Shown piece by piece: positions 42,124-54,292 of a stretch of DNA of 64,000 bases. The position numbers and the translations under genes were made by a program. Within the stretch, counting starts at the first letter, position 1; the number at the start of each line of letters is the position of its first letter. The notes under the pieces were generated by a model that made no database searches, was not told the origin of the DNA, and was given only the letters and a program-made list of their open reading frames with translations. Source of the stretch: Pullichristensenella sp963930055 (GTDB lineage Bacteria; Bacillota; Clostridia; Christensenellales; Aristaeellaceae); contig CAWVKS010000007.1 in NCBI GenBank assembly GCA_963930055.1, positions 124,001 through 188,000 on the forward strand, written 5' to 3'.

Positions 42124-42531
42124 TTATTCTCCTTTTCTCAGATCGAGGATCATCGCGCAGGCGTAGAGGCCGCCGCCGCCGCCCGTTCGCAGGCAGACCG
42201 CCGCGCGCTGGCGCAGGGCCTTGCCCAGCGCTGTGAGGCGGGCGCGCTCCGGGGCCTCCAGAAGTTTGGCCGCCTCGCAGAAGATGGAAAGGCTCTCCTT
42301 CTCCACGGGAAGGCCGCGAAAGCGCAGAAACGTGCGGGAAAGGGCGCTTTGCGGGGCTTCTCCTTCGTATTCGCGCAGGAGCGCTTCGGTGGGGGTGAGC
42401 CGCCAGACGTCCCCGGCGGGCGCGCAGGTAAAGTAGGGGCTTTCCACCCGCTCGCGGGCGACGAAAAGCCCTTCGCCCCGGTCGCGGCGCGCGTTCACGC
42501 CCGCGGGAAGGTAGGCGCGCGGGGCGGTCAC
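42124..42531 (-). CDS. Protein of unknown function, 135 residues
   Basis: Starts at GTG 42531, overlapping the nnr stop (GTGA), so translation is probably coupled. The sequence (RDRGEGLFVARERVESPYFT, TPTEALLREYEGEAPQSALS, SLSIFCEAAKLLEAPERARL) matches nothing I recognise. It has no signal peptide; a helix-rich cytosolic protein is likely. A Gly-run (TGGGGGLYACAMI) lies near the end. Confidence 0.6.
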   Translation of the reverse strand: MTAPRAYLPAGVNARRDRGEGLFVARERVESPYFTCAPAGDVWRLTPTEALLREYEGEAPQSALSRTFLRFRGLPVEKESLSIFCEAAKLLEAPERARLTALGKALRQRAAVCLRTGGGGGLYACAMILDLRKGE

Positions 42532-44162
42532 GGCCGTTCTTCCCGCCGCGCGGCGAGGCGGCGGAAGGCCTCGGGGAACATTTCGAGGAGGTCGCGGGAG
42601 GTCATGCAGGCGTTGCCGTACTTTTCTTCCGCCAATACGCCCGCCATGCCGTGCAACTCGCAGACGCGCGCGGGCTCGCGGGCGGTGCGCGCCATGCCCG
42701 CCAGCATGCCGGTGAGCACGTCGCCGGAGCCGCCCTTGGCCATGCCGGAACAGCCCGTGGCGCTGATGGCGACGGGGCTTTCCGGGGAAGCGCAGATGGC
42801 GCGGCTGGCGCTCTTGAGCACGACGCCAGCGCCCAACGCCGCCAGCGCGCGGGCGTCGGAGACGAGGTCGGTCATCTCCCGCCCCAGCAGGCGGCGGGCT
42901 TCGCCGGGGTGCGGGGTGAGCAGGCACTGGCGGTCGAGCAGCGCTTGCAGTTCGGGGTGCGCCGCGAGCAGGTTGAGCGCGTCCGCGTCGATGACCGTAG
43001 GAGGACGCAGCTTGCCGTACTGCCTCGGCTCAAGCACGGCTTCCAGCACCTCCGGGGCGCAGCGGCGGGAAAGGCCGGGGCCAATGGCGATGGAGTCCTT
43101 GCCCCGCGCCAGTTCCCGCAACGGGGCCGCCGCTTCCGCCGAAAGCGCGCCGTCCTTTTCCGGCAGGGGCGCGCACATGGCGCAGGGTTCGAGCACTTGC
43201 AGAATGGGCACGATGGAGGCCGGACAGGCCACGGTCACCAGTCCCGCGCCGCAACGCAGCGCCGCGCCCGCGCACAGCGCAGCCGCGCCCGCCATGCCCA
43301 TGCTGCCAGCGACGATGAGCACATGGCCGCGGTCGCCCTTGTGGGTGTTGCGGGGGAAGGTATAGCCGCGGAAGGAGGCGGGGACTTCGTAGAGGTAGAC
43401 AATCTCCTTTTTCGGCAGGTATTCCGCAGGGATACCGATGTCCGCCACCGCCAGTTCGCCGCTGGCCACAAGACCAAAGTCCAGATAGTGACCGACCTTT
43501 GGGCGCTGGAAGGTAATGGTGACGTCGGCACGGACAAAGTCCTCGTCCTCGTCTGTCTCGCCGTCCGGGCCGCCGCCGGAGAGGCCGGAAACGCCGGAGG
43601 GGATGTCCACGGCCACGACGCGGCTGCCGCGCGCGCGGTCGCCGTTGATGCGCCCGACGAAGTCCAGGGCCTCGCCGGAAAGGGCGCGGGAAAGGCCGGT
43701 GCCAAAGAGCGCGTCCACCCACACGTCCGGGCGCTCGCCGCCGTCCACGTCGATCTCGCGCACGCCGGCCTCGCGGGCGCGGCGCAGGTTTTCGACGGCG
43801 TCCGGGCTTTTGACCTCGCCGCAGAGGGCGAAAGCCGCCCGGCCGCCAGCCTCCTGATAGAGGCGCGCCGCCGCCAGACCGTCGCCGCCGTTGCCGCCGG
43901 GGCCGCAGGCGAAGAAAATCGTCCTGTCCGCGCCAAAGCGCTGGAGGAGCGCATCCGTCAGGGCCCGTGCCGCGCGCTCCATCAGGTCAATGGAGGCAAC
44001 GCCGCTTTCCTCCATGTAGCGCCGCTCCATCTCGCGCATCTGCGCGGGGGTGAGCAGCATATTCGCCGTCTGCTGGTAAAATGCGGAGCGCGCCCTTTTG
44101 TGGCTCTGCAAGTACTTGTCTTTCAGCGCGCGCAGAAATTCCGGGGAAAAGTTTGTCTCCAT
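42528..44162 (-). CDS. nnr: Bifunctional NAD(P)HX epimerase / ADP-dependent dehydratase
   Basis: Repairs hydrated NAD(P)H. The 544-residue protein has a YjeF_N epimerase domain (about 40-260: MREMERRYMEESG, CGPGGNGGDGLAAARL, VDIPSGVSG) and a C-terminal ribokinase-like dehydratase domain (about 275-530: NTHKGDRGHVLIVAGS, SIAIGPGLSRR, LTPHPGEARRLLG, MAKGGSGDVLTGMLAGM). ATG 44162 follows AGGTGATGG. The first 35 residues are extra compared with most homologues, and ATG 44060 is an alternative start without a good Shine-Dalgarno. It overlaps the downstream unknown gene. Confidence 0.93.
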   Translation of the reverse strand: METNFSPEFLRALKDKYLQSHKRARSAFYQQTANMLLTPAQMREMERRYMEESGVASIDLMERAARALTDALLQRFGADRTIFFACGPGGNGGDGLAAARLYQEAGGRAAFALCGEVKSPDAVENLRRAREAGVREIDVDGGERPDVWVDALFGTGLSRALSGEALDFVGRINGDRARGSRVVAVDIPSGVSGLSGGGPDGETDEDEDFVRADVTITFQRPKVGHYLDFGLVASGELAVADIGIPAEYLPKKEIVYLYEVPASFRGYTFPRNTHKGDRGHVLIVAGSMGMAGAAALCAGAALRCGAGLVTVACPASIVPILQVLEPCAMCAPLPEKDGALSAEAAAPLRELARGKDSIAIGPGLSRRCAPEVLEAVLEPRQYGKLRPPTVIDADALNLLAAHPELQALLDRQCLLTPHPGEARRLLGREMTDLVSDARALAALGAGVVLKSASRAICASPESPVAISATGCSGMAKGGSGDVLTGMLAGMARTAREPARVCELHGMAGVLAEEKYGNACMTSRDLLEMFPEAFRRLAARREERP

Positions 44163-44171
44163 GCCATCACC

Positions 44172-44894
44172 TCACACATATCCATACAGGCCGCGCACGG
44201 AGACGTCGCCGGCCAGCACGGTTTCCGTTTTGCCGTCCGCCTGCCAGACGAGCGCGCCGTCCTCGCGGAAGTCCAGCGCTTTCCCCTCGCGGCCATCTAT
44301 GCGTATTCCCTGCCCCAGCGTGGCCGAGCGGGGGCGGATGCCTTCGAGGATGGGGGCAAGGCCCTCCTGCCGCCAAACGGCGTACCACGGCTCGAAGCGT
44401 TCAAGGAATATCGGAAGAAGTTCGCCGGGCGGGACGCGCGCGCCGGTCTCCAGAAAAAGCGAAGTGGCGTGGGGCAGTTCCTCGGGAAAACCCGTTTGCA
44501 GGAGGTTGACGCCCGCGCCGAGGACGATCCAATCGCACATCCCTTCCCGGAAACCGGCCTCGGCGAGCATGCCGCATATCTTTTTGCCGCCCATGACCAG
44601 GTCGTTGGGCCACTTGATCTTCGCCGGGCCGTAGGCAGAGAGCGCCTCGGCCATGGCAAGCGCCGCGACGAACACCGCGCCGCCTGCGCACTGCGCGGGG
44701 ATGTTTCGCGGGCGCAGCAAAAGCGATACCCATAGCCCCTCGCCCGCCGGGGACTGCCACAAGCGCGCGAGGCGGCCGCGCCCGGCGGTCTGTTCCGCCG
44801 CCGTGACGGCGCACTCGCCCTCCCCCGCCAGCGCCAGTTTCTTGGCCACCGCGTTGGTGGAATCGACGGACGGATAGGTGATGATCCTGCGCAT
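44172..44894 (-). CDS. birA: Biotin-protein ligase (without repressor domain)
   Basis: Attaches biotin to carboxylase or decarboxylase carrier proteins. The 240-residue protein starts directly with the catalytic domain: TYPSVDSTNAVAK, EQTAGRGRLARLWQSPAGEG (biotinyl-AMP loop), IKWPNDLVMGGKKICGMLAE and VLGAGVNLL. The N-terminal helix-turn-helix of E. coli BirA is absent, so it is an enzyme only. GGGAGGG precedes ATG 44894. It could serve the decarboxylase that pairs with the pump at 36533. Confidence 0.94.
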   Translation of the reverse strand: MRRIITYPSVDSTNAVAKKLALAGEGECAVTAAEQTAGRGRLARLWQSPAGEGLWVSLLLRPRNIPAQCAGGAVFVAALAMAEALSAYGPAKIKWPNDLVMGGKKICGMLAEAGFREGMCDWIVLGAGVNLLQTGFPEELPHATSLFLETGARVPPGELLPIFLERFEPWYAVWRQEGLAPILEGIRPRSATLGQGIRIDGREGKALDFREDGALVWQADGKTETVLAGDVSVRGLYGYV

Positions 44895-44961
44895 AGTCCC
44901 TCCCAAATATGACCTTCCTTTGAATATTGTAGCACATTCCCGCGCATTTGAACAGATTCGC

Positions 44962-44990
44962 TTGTCATTCCCGGCGCAAATTTGTATACT
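44962..44990 (+). promoter_or_regulatory. Promoter of the moxR-DUF58-transglutaminase operon
   Basis: TTGTCA (44962-44967), 17-nt spacer, TATACT (44985-44990). Confidence 0.8.
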
Positions 44991-45086
44991 GGAAACTGAG
45001 TACGTGTGCGTGCCGGGAGCGCCGGGGAACCGCCCGGGAGGCGCGCGCGTCCAAGAAAATGCAAAAAACGCAAGGAGAACGCAGCC

Positions 45087-46034
45087 ATGCAGGTAACGCA
45101 GCGCTTCGCGCAGCTTCTTATTAAAAACGTGGGCAGGGTCATCGTCGGCAAGGAGGACGCCGTGGAACTGATGATGATCGCGCTTCTGTGCCGGGGGCAT
45201 GTGCTCATCGAGGACGTGCCGGGCGTGGGCAAGACCACGCTGGCCTCGGCGCTGGCGCGCTCTTTGGACTGCTCGTTCAAGCGCATACAGTTCACGCCGG
45301 ACATCACCCCCAGCGACATCACCGGCTTTTCCATCGTCAACTTCAAGACGGGCGAACTGGAATACCGGCCGGGGCTGGTGATGAGCCAGATCGTCCTGGC
45401 GGACGAGATCAACCGCACATCGCCCAAGACGCAGTCCAGCCTGTTGGAGGTGATGGAGGAGGGGCAGGTGACGGTGGACGGCACCACCTACCGCATGCCC
45501 AGCCCCTTCATCGTGCTGGCGACGCAGAACCCGGTGGACTTCGTGGGCACCTATCCTTTGCCGGAGGCGCAGCTGGACCGCTTCTTCATGCGCGTGTCCA
45601 TCGGCTACCCCTCGCAGGAGGAGGAGATCGACATACTCGAGCGCTACACCTCCGGGGCGCGGCCGATGGAGGAATTAAAGCCCATCTGCTCTTCGCAGGA
45701 TATCGTAAAACTCCAGCAACAGGTGGACACGGTGTACACCTCGCGCGAAGTGCGCGCCTATATCTCCGCCATCGCCGCCGCCTCGCGCAGGAACGGGGCT
45801 TTGCAATTGGGCGTTTCCACGCGCGCGGCCATATCGCTTCTGCGCGCGGGGCAGGCGCGGGCACTGCTGATGGGGCGCGACTACGTGTCCCCCGAGGACA
45901 TCCAGAAAATGGCCGAGCCGGTGCTGGCGCACAGGCTGGTCCTGAGCCCCGAGGCGCGCATGCGCAACATGACGGCGCAGCGCGTGCTTGGCAACATACT
46001 CGGCGCCGTGCAGGTGCCGGTGAAGGCCAGATGA
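45087..46034 (+). CDS. MoxR-family AAA+ ATPase
   Basis: A 315-residue ATPase with Walker A DVPGVGKTTLA (about 42), Walker B IVLADEINRTSPKTQSSLLE (about 108), sensor I VLATQNPVDFVGTYPLPEAQ (about 150), and the C-terminal lid with STRAAISLLRAGQARALL. MoxR ATPases act as chaperones for VWA/DUF58 partners. It is first of three coupled genes; its stop overlaps the DUF58 start (ATGA). GGAG lies 8 nt upstream of ATG 45087. Confidence 0.94.
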   Translation: MQVTQRFAQLLIKNVGRVIVGKEDAVELMMIALLCRGHVLIEDVPGVGKTTLASALARSLDCSFKRIQFTPDITPSDITGFSIVNFKTGELEYRPGLVMSQIVLADEINRTSPKTQSSLLEVMEEGQVTVDGTTYRMPSPFIVLATQNPVDFVGTYPLPEAQLDRFFMRVSIGYPSQEEEIDILERYTSGARPMEELKPICSSQDIVKLQQQVDTVYTSREVRAYISAIAAASRRNGALQLGVSTRAAISLLRAGQARALLMGRDYVSPEDIQKMAEPVLAHRLVLSPEARMRNMTAQRVLGNILGAVQVPVKAR

Positions 46035-47191
46035 CTTCGCGGCTGGCGGGCGTGCTCGTGGCCATGGCGGCTCTGCTGGCAACGGGGCTTGCCACGGGCG
46101 GGCGCATTTACTACCTGCTGCTTTACACGCTGCTTTTGCTCACGCTGATCTCTCTTTTCTCGGTATTGTGGCTTTTGTACAGCGTGCGCATCGAGATGCG
46201 CGGGGTCAAGCCCCGCGTGGAGCGCGGCGAGGCGATGATGACCATCTTCACCGTGCGCCACACATCGCCTTTGCCGGTGGCGGCGCTGCGCATCCGCTTA
46301 AACGTGCCCTCGGCGTTTACCGCCGCGCAGGAGATCAGCGTTTCCACGCCGGCGTTCAAGACGCGCACGTTCCGCTACATGGTGCGCTGCCCGCACCGGG
46401 GCAGCTATGAGGTGGGCGTCACCCGCCTGCGCGCCCGCGACGCCTTCGGGCTGTTCTCCATCTCCCGCAAAAGCGGCATGAAGCTTTTGCGCGTGGACGT
46501 GTATCCCAAGAGTTACGACGCGCCCTTCCTGGAACTGAAGGCCGGGGACACCGGGCCGGAATTGCGCTCGCGCGCCACGGAGGACGCCTCCTCGCCCTCG
46601 GACGTGCGCAAGTGGCAGGAGGGCGACGTGCTGAAAAAAGTCCACTGGAAACTGACGATGCGGCGGCGCGAACTGATGGTGCGCACGTTCGAGGAATCCT
46701 CGCGGCCGGACACGCTGATCGTGCCCGACCTTGCCGAGATCCAGGCGCTGCCGGACCAGGCGCTGACCATTGAGGACTGCGTGTGCGAAGCTTGCCTTTC
46801 CCAGGCGCGCGCGCAGCTCAACGAGGGCTATCCCGTGCGCATGCCGTTGCTCGCGGCGCGGCCGGGGGAGCCGGCGGGACAGTTCCCGCAGGATCTTTCC
46901 ATGTTCGCCGAGGCGCTGATGCGCGTGAAATTCGACAGCCCGTTCGCCTATGAGCAGGTGCTTTTGCAGATGCTGCGGCGCACGACGCGCACGGGCGGCT
47001 GCGTGCTCATCACGTCGCGGCTGACCACGCGCGTGGCGGACATGGCGCTGAAGCTTTCGCGCACGGGCGTGCGCGTGCGGCTTTTGTGGGTGACGGACAG
47101 CCGCAACAGCCAGTCGCTGGAGATGGCCGAGCGATTGAAGATGGAAAACGTCGAGGCAAAGCTGGTCGACCCCTGGTCGGCCGCCGCCTGA
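46031..47191 (+). CDS. DUF58 family membrane protein
   Basis: A 386-residue protein with two N-terminal membrane helices (about 5-50) and a beta-rich region. It then carries the DUF58 core SSPSDVRKWQEGDVLKKVHWK (about 193) with RRRELMVRTFEESSRPDTLIV, and a VWA-like C-terminus. The family occurs next to MoxR and transglutaminase genes and is thought to work in envelope assembly. It is the middle gene of this conserved trio. Confidence 0.9.
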   Translation: MTSRLAGVLVAMAALLATGLATGGRIYYLLLYTLLLLTLISLFSVLWLLYSVRIEMRGVKPRVERGEAMMTIFTVRHTSPLPVAALRIRLNVPSAFTAAQEISVSTPAFKTRTFRYMVRCPHRGSYEVGVTRLRARDAFGLFSISRKSGMKLLRVDVYPKSYDAPFLELKAGDTGPELRSRATEDASSPSDVRKWQEGDVLKKVHWKLTMRRRELMVRTFEESSRPDTLIVPDLAEIQALPDQALTIEDCVCEACLSQARAQLNEGYPVRMPLLAARPGEPAGQFPQDLSMFAEALMRVKFDSPFAYEQVLLQMLRRTTRTGGCVLITSRLTTRVADMALKLSRTGVRVRLLWVTDSRNSQSLEMAERLKMENVEAKLVDPWSAAA

Positions 47192-47203
47192 CGGAGGACG
47201 CAG

Positions 47204-49615
47204 ATGACCAGAACGCAGAAACTTCTCCGCCTGCTTGCCACGGCGCTGATCGCGGCGCTGGTGGCCGGCGGCGTGGCCAACACCATACTCGGCGCGACGC
47301 CCCTGAAGGCGGGCTGGCCGCCGGCCTATTTGTGGGCCTTCGGCGCGGCGCTGCTGGGCGCGGCGATGTGCTCGGGCACGCCCGGGCTGGTCGCCGCGCT
47401 TTCCGTGCTGGCGGTATTCCTGGGCGTAACGCTGCTGGGCGGCGCTTTCGGCGCGCGGGGCCTGTTTGAGGCCATGCGCGCCTTTGGCGAGAGCGGCGAC
47501 GCTTCCCTGCTGGCCGCGCACGCGCCGGCGGCGGCCATGCTGCTGGGCGCGGGGCTGGGGCTGTTGTTTTTCCTGCTGGTGCGCAAACGCGGCAGCGTGT
47601 TCTTTGCCGCGGCGATCGCCCTGGTGGCGATCCTCGCCGCCTGCGCCCTCGGCGAGGACGCAGGCGTGGGCGCGGCGGTGCCGGCGCTGATCGGCCTGGC
47701 GGCGGCCTACGCCCTTGCCTCCGATCCCGAGCGCGACTGGAGGGGCTGCCTGCGCGCCCTCGTGCCCGCCGCGCTGGCGGTGCTCTTGGCGCTTTTGCTG
47801 GTGCCGCAGGGGCGGCTGACGTGGGCGCCCCTGGAAAATGCCGCCGATTCGCTGCGCAACGCCTTTGAGGACTACTTCCGCTTCAGCGAAGTGCGGCAGA
47901 CGTTTTCCCTGCAGGAGCGCGGCTACAACTACACCATCGCCGGCGAGGACGGCGAGCCGGAGCCGCGCCTGGGCGGCCCCGCCGACCCGGATACCACGCC
48001 GGTGATGCGCGTGCGCGCCGACGGCGACATGCTTTTGCGCGGCACCATCCGCCGCGACTACACCGGCCATTCCTGGGTGGACGCGGGCGAAAAGGCGCGC
48101 TACCTCTACTACGACTTCACCCGGCGGGGCACGCGCGCGGAAATCTTCGGTTCCGACGACGTCCCCGGCGGCGAGGCGGCCTTCGTATCCCACACTGCGG
48201 AGGTGGAGATGCTGGGTGGCGGCACGAGCACGCTCTTTGCCGCCCACCGGCTGACGGACTTTTCCATGTCCCTGCAAAACGCCGTCTATTACAATTCCAT
48301 CGGCGAAGTATTCCTCGCCCGCAACGTGGAAGTGGGCGACCAATACGCCTTTACCGCGCTTGCGCAGGCCGACGAGGCGGCGCTTGCCGCGCTGACGCTC
48401 GAACGCGCGGGCGCGGAGGACGAAGGCTACGCGCAGGCCGCCGCCACCTGCCTTGCCCTGCCCGCGGGCGTGGAACAGGGCGTATACGACCTGGCGGCGC
48501 AGATCACCTCTGGCGCGGCGGGGGATTTTGCCAGGGCCGCGGCCATCCGCGACTGGCTGGCGGCGAACTGCCGCTACACGCTGGACGTGGACTACCCGCC
48601 CGCCGACCGCGACTTCGTTTCCTATTTTTTGCTCGATTCCCGCGAGGGCTATTGCAGCTACTTTGCCAGCGCCATGGCCGTGCTCTGCCGCGCGGCGGGG
48701 CTGCCCACGCGCTATGTGGAGGGCTATTCCCTGCATGCCGCGCCCGGCGAAAGCGTGGTGCTCACCGGCGAGAACGCCCACGCCTGGGTGGAAGTGTACT
48801 TTAACGGCGTCGGCTGGCTGACGTTCGACCCCACCGCCACGGCGCAGGACGCGCAGGGCGCTTCCACGCGGCAGGGCGGCACGCACGAAAGCGAAGCGGA
48901 GACGCCCGAGGGGCAGGCGAACCTCCTGCCCGACGCGCAGGGCGGCGAGCCGACGCCGCCGCCGGAGCATCCCGACGCCGCGCCCACGCCGACGAACGAC
49001 CTTTCGCCCTCCACCCCCTCCCCCACGCCCAACGATGGCGGCATCACGCCCTCGCCCACGCCGCCCGACCCCTTCGCGGCGCAGGAAAGCCCCGCGCCCT
49101 CGCCCACGCCCGCCCCGCAGGACGGGCAGGAGCCGCAGGACGGCGGGGACGGCGAGGACCGCCGGCCGCCGGCGTGGCTGTGGGTGTTGCTGGGTATACT
49201 GTTGCTTGCGGCGCTCGTCGCCCTGGCGGTATACTGGCTGCGTTCGCGCCTGAAGCGGACGGACCCCGCCGCGCTGGCGGCGCGGGCAAAGACCACGGAA
49301 GAGGCGGGGCTGATCCTCTGCCGCGCCATGCTGACGCTGCTCGCCCGCACGGGGCAGGCGCCCCTGGGCGGCGAGGAGCTGAGCGCCTTCGCCCACCGCG
49401 TTTGCGTGGGAACGCTCGCAAACCCCGATTTTGAGGAATTCTGCGAAAAACTCATGCTTTCGCGCTACGCCCGCGCGCCGCTTGGCGCCGCCGACCTGGA
49501 GACGGGCGTGCGCGCCTACCGCCGCATGCGCGGGGGCGTGCGCAAAAGCGAAAAGTGGCGCTTCGACCTGCAGCGCGCGCTGCACGGATCGGGCGATACC
49601 ACAGCCATTCCGTAG
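47204..49615 (+). CDS. TgpA-like transmembrane transglutaminase-domain protein
   Basis: An 803-residue protein. About six membrane helices fill residues 5-205. An extracellular part follows, with a transglutaminase/protease-like core at about 440-550: SREGYCSYFASAMAVLCRAA (catalytic Cys), ENAHAWVEVYFNGV (His) and WLTFDPTA (Asp). A Pro/Thr/Ser-rich linker (about 570-650) leads to a last membrane helix (WLWVLLGILLLAALVALAV) and a cytosolic DUF4129-like tail. The catalytic triad is intact. It probably acts on cell-envelope proteins with the MoxR and DUF58 partners. Confidence 0.9.
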   Translation: MTRTQKLLRLLATALIAALVAGGVANTILGATPLKAGWPPAYLWAFGAALLGAAMCSGTPGLVAALSVLAVFLGVTLLGGAFGARGLFEAMRAFGESGDASLLAAHAPAAAMLLGAGLGLLFFLLVRKRGSVFFAAAIALVAILAACALGEDAGVGAAVPALIGLAAAYALASDPERDWRGCLRALVPAALAVLLALLLVPQGRLTWAPLENAADSLRNAFEDYFRFSEVRQTFSLQERGYNYTIAGEDGEPEPRLGGPADPDTTPVMRVRADGDMLLRGTIRRDYTGHSWVDAGEKARYLYYDFTRRGTRAEIFGSDDVPGGEAAFVSHTAEVEMLGGGTSTLFAAHRLTDFSMSLQNAVYYNSIGEVFLARNVEVGDQYAFTALAQADEAALAALTLERAGAEDEGYAQAAATCLALPAGVEQGVYDLAAQITSGAAGDFARAAAIRDWLAANCRYTLDVDYPPADRDFVSYFLLDSREGYCSYFASAMAVLCRAAGLPTRYVEGYSLHAAPGESVVLTGENAHAWVEVYFNGVGWLTFDPTATAQDAQGASTRQGGTHESEAETPEGQANLLPDAQGGEPTPPPEHPDAAPTPTNDLSPSTPSPTPNDGGITPSPTPPDPFAAQESPAPSPTPAPQDGQEPQDGGDGEDRRPPAWLWVLLGILLLAALVALAVYWLRSRLKRTDPAALAARAKTTEEAGLILCRAMLTLLARTGQAPLGGEELSAFAHRVCVGTLANPDFEEFCEKLMLSRYARAPLGAADLETGVRAYRRMRGGVRKSEKWRFDLQRALHGSGDTTAIP

Positions 49616-49642
49616 CGCGGAAACGGAAATTGCCGCCGGATA

Positions 49643-49671
49643 TTGAAAAACGCGGCGTTTCCCGCTATAAT
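49643..49671 (+). promoter_or_regulatory. secA promoter
   Basis: TTGAAA (49643-49648), 17-nt spacer, TATAAT (49666-49671). Confidence 0.82.
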
Positions 49672-49727
49672 AGATACTGGCTTATTTCGGCCCGCGCGCT
49701 CCCGCGCCGCCGTTTTGGAGGAAAACA

Positions 49728-52430
<2,703 letters not shown>

Positions 52431-52472
52431 GGCAGACGACCCGACGACCAGGAACGCAAAGGGGTGAATCTC

Positions 52473-53577
52473 GTGATCGAAATGGAAGGCTTCAAGCAGG
52501 ACCTGAACGCCATACGGAAATTGATCGCAGAGGCAGGTGACTCACTTTGACGTCGCCAAGCTGCGCGAAGATCTGATCGAATACCAGGAGGACATGGCCT
52601 CCCCCGGCTTCTGGGACGACACGGAGCGCGCCCAGCGCGTCTCCGCCCACGCCCACCAGACGGAGATGAAGATACAGCACTACGAGACGCTCGTCTCCCG
52701 CGCCGACGACATCGAAGTGATGATGGAGCTGGCCGAGGAAGAGGACGACGACTCCATGGCCGAGGAGATACGGGGAGAATTGGAGAGCGTGCGCGAGGAT
52801 CTGGACGCGCTCAGGCTCACCACACTGCTCAACGGCGAATACGACGGCTGCAACGCCCTGCTCTCGCTGCACGCGGGCGCGGGCGGCACCGAGGCGCAGG
52901 ACTGGACGCAGATGCTCTACCGCATGTACGTCCGCTACGCCGAGCGCATGGGCTTCAAGGTGCGCGAGATCGACCTGCTCGACGGCGACGAGGCCGGCGT
53001 CAAGTCCGTCACCTTTGAGGTGGACGGCGACTACGCCTACGGCTATCTCAAGGCCGAGCGCGGCGTGCACCGGCTGGTGCGTATCTCGCCGTTTGACGCC
53101 AACGCCCGGCGGCACACGTCCTTTGCGTCCTTGGACGTGGCGCCCATCATTGAGGACGACGGCGAGATCGAGATCCGCCCCGAGGATCTGCGCATCGACA
53201 CCTACCGCGCTTCCGGCGCGGGCGGCCAGCACGTCAACCGCACGGATTCCGCCGTGCGCATCACCCACCTGCCCACGGGCGTGGTGGTGCAGTGCCAGAA
53301 CGAGCGCTCGCAGGTGCAGAACAAGGAGACCTGCTTCCGCATGCTGCGCGCCAAGCTGGCCGAACTCAAGGAAAAGCAGCGGCAGGAGCAGATGGGCGAC
53401 ATCAAGGGCGAACAGAAGAAGATCGAATGGGGCAGCCAGATCCGCTCCTACGTTTTCCAGCCCTACACGATGGTCAAGGACCTGCGCACGGGCTACGAGA
53501 TGGGCGACGTCTCCGCCGTGATGGACGGCAAACTCGAGGGCTTCGTCACCGCCTATCTGCAAATGATGGCCGAGTGA
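52473..53577 (+). CDS. prfB: Peptide chain release factor 2 (programmed +1 frameshift)
   Basis: Recognises UGA and UAA stops. The true gene joins 52473-52547 and 52549-53577. The first 25 codons (GTG start at 52473 after AAAGGGGTGA) end in CTT followed by an in-frame TGA (52548-52550); slipping by +1 on CTTTGAC continues as DVAKLREDLIEYQEDM. The Shine-Dalgarno-like AGGTGA at 52535-52540 stimulates the shift, as known for prfB. The 367-residue product has the peptidyl-hydrolysis GAGGQHVNRTDS (GGQ) and the stop-recognition region near SPFDANARRHTSFAS. Low RF2 favours the shift, giving autoregulation. Confidence 0.96.
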
Positions 53578-53591
53578 CCGCGATAAACTTT

Positions 53592-53620
53592 GGCGGACGG
53601 GAGGGTTTCCCCCGTCCGCC
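53592..53620 (+). terminator. Terminator after prfB
   Basis: Stem GGCGGACGGG/CCCGTCCGCC. The following sequence (CTGTCGCTTT) is a poor T-tract, so some readthrough into the next gene is likely. Confidence 0.65.
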
Positions 53621-53641
53621 CTGTCGCTTTGAGGGTATGGC

Positions 53642-54292
53642 ATGAAAAAATGGGGTATGGCGCTTTGCGCGCCGGGGTGGTTCTGCCTGTTTGCCGCGCT
53701 TCTTTTGATGGTGGTGGCAAGCTGCGGCGCCAACGACGGCATCTACCGCGAATTGCAGGAGGCAAACGGCCTGCCGGAAGCGGCGGGCGTGACGCAGGAG
53801 GAGATGGAGCGCCTTGACGGCATGCTGGCGGATTATCTCGCCGGCGACGAAACCGCGCTGGACGGTTCGCCCTTCAACGAAAAGGAGCTTGCGCACATGC
53901 GCGACGTGCTGGGGCTGTTTGACCTGGCGCGCGCGGTGCGCAACGCCCTGTTCGTCGGCGCGGCCGCGTTGCTGGCGGCGGGGCTATATCTTTCCCGTGG
54001 GGCGCGGCTGCTTTTGATGTGCTGCATCGGGCTGGCGGCGCTGGTTTTGCCGCTGGGCGCGTTCGCCCTCTGGGCGGCGGCGGACTTTTCCGGCGCCTTC
54101 ACCTTTTTTCATGAGACGCTGTTCACCAACGACCTATGGCTGTTAAACCCGGAGACCGACCTGCTCCTGCGGCTGTTGCCGGAACAGTTCTTTGCCGACT
54201 TTGCCGGGGTGATCGCCGTGCGCGCGCTGGCTTATATGCTCGCCGTGCCGCTGGCCATCTTCGGCGTGCGCTTTGGGAGGCGATTTGTATGA
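53642..54292 (+). CDS. DUF1461 / TIGR01906 family membrane protein
   Basis: A 216-residue protein with four membrane segments (about 10-28, 97-115, 122-145, 185-205) and an outside loop of about 65 residues after the first. The segment FTFFHETLFTNDLWLLNPET, DLLLRLLPEQFFADFA is the family signature. Function unknown. Its stop overlaps the tsaD start (ATGA), so the two are co-translated. Confidence 0.85.
   Translation: MKKWGMALCAPGWFCLFAALLLMVVASCGANDGIYRELQEANGLPEAAGVTQEEMERLDGMLADYLAGDETALDGSPFNEKELAHMRDVLGLFDLARAVRNALFVGAAALLAAGLYLSRGARLLLMCCIGLAALVLPLGAFALWAAADFSGAFTFFHETLFTNDLWLLNPETDLLLRLLPEQFFADFAGVIAVRALAYMLAVPLAIFGVRFGRRFV

Noticed and set aside
46298..49585. Very long minus-strand open frame (1095 codons) antisense to DUF58 and transglutaminase genes
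   Set aside because: High-GC shadow of real genes; composition is Arg/Gly/His/Ala-rich with no domain, and the plus strand encodes recognisable proteins.
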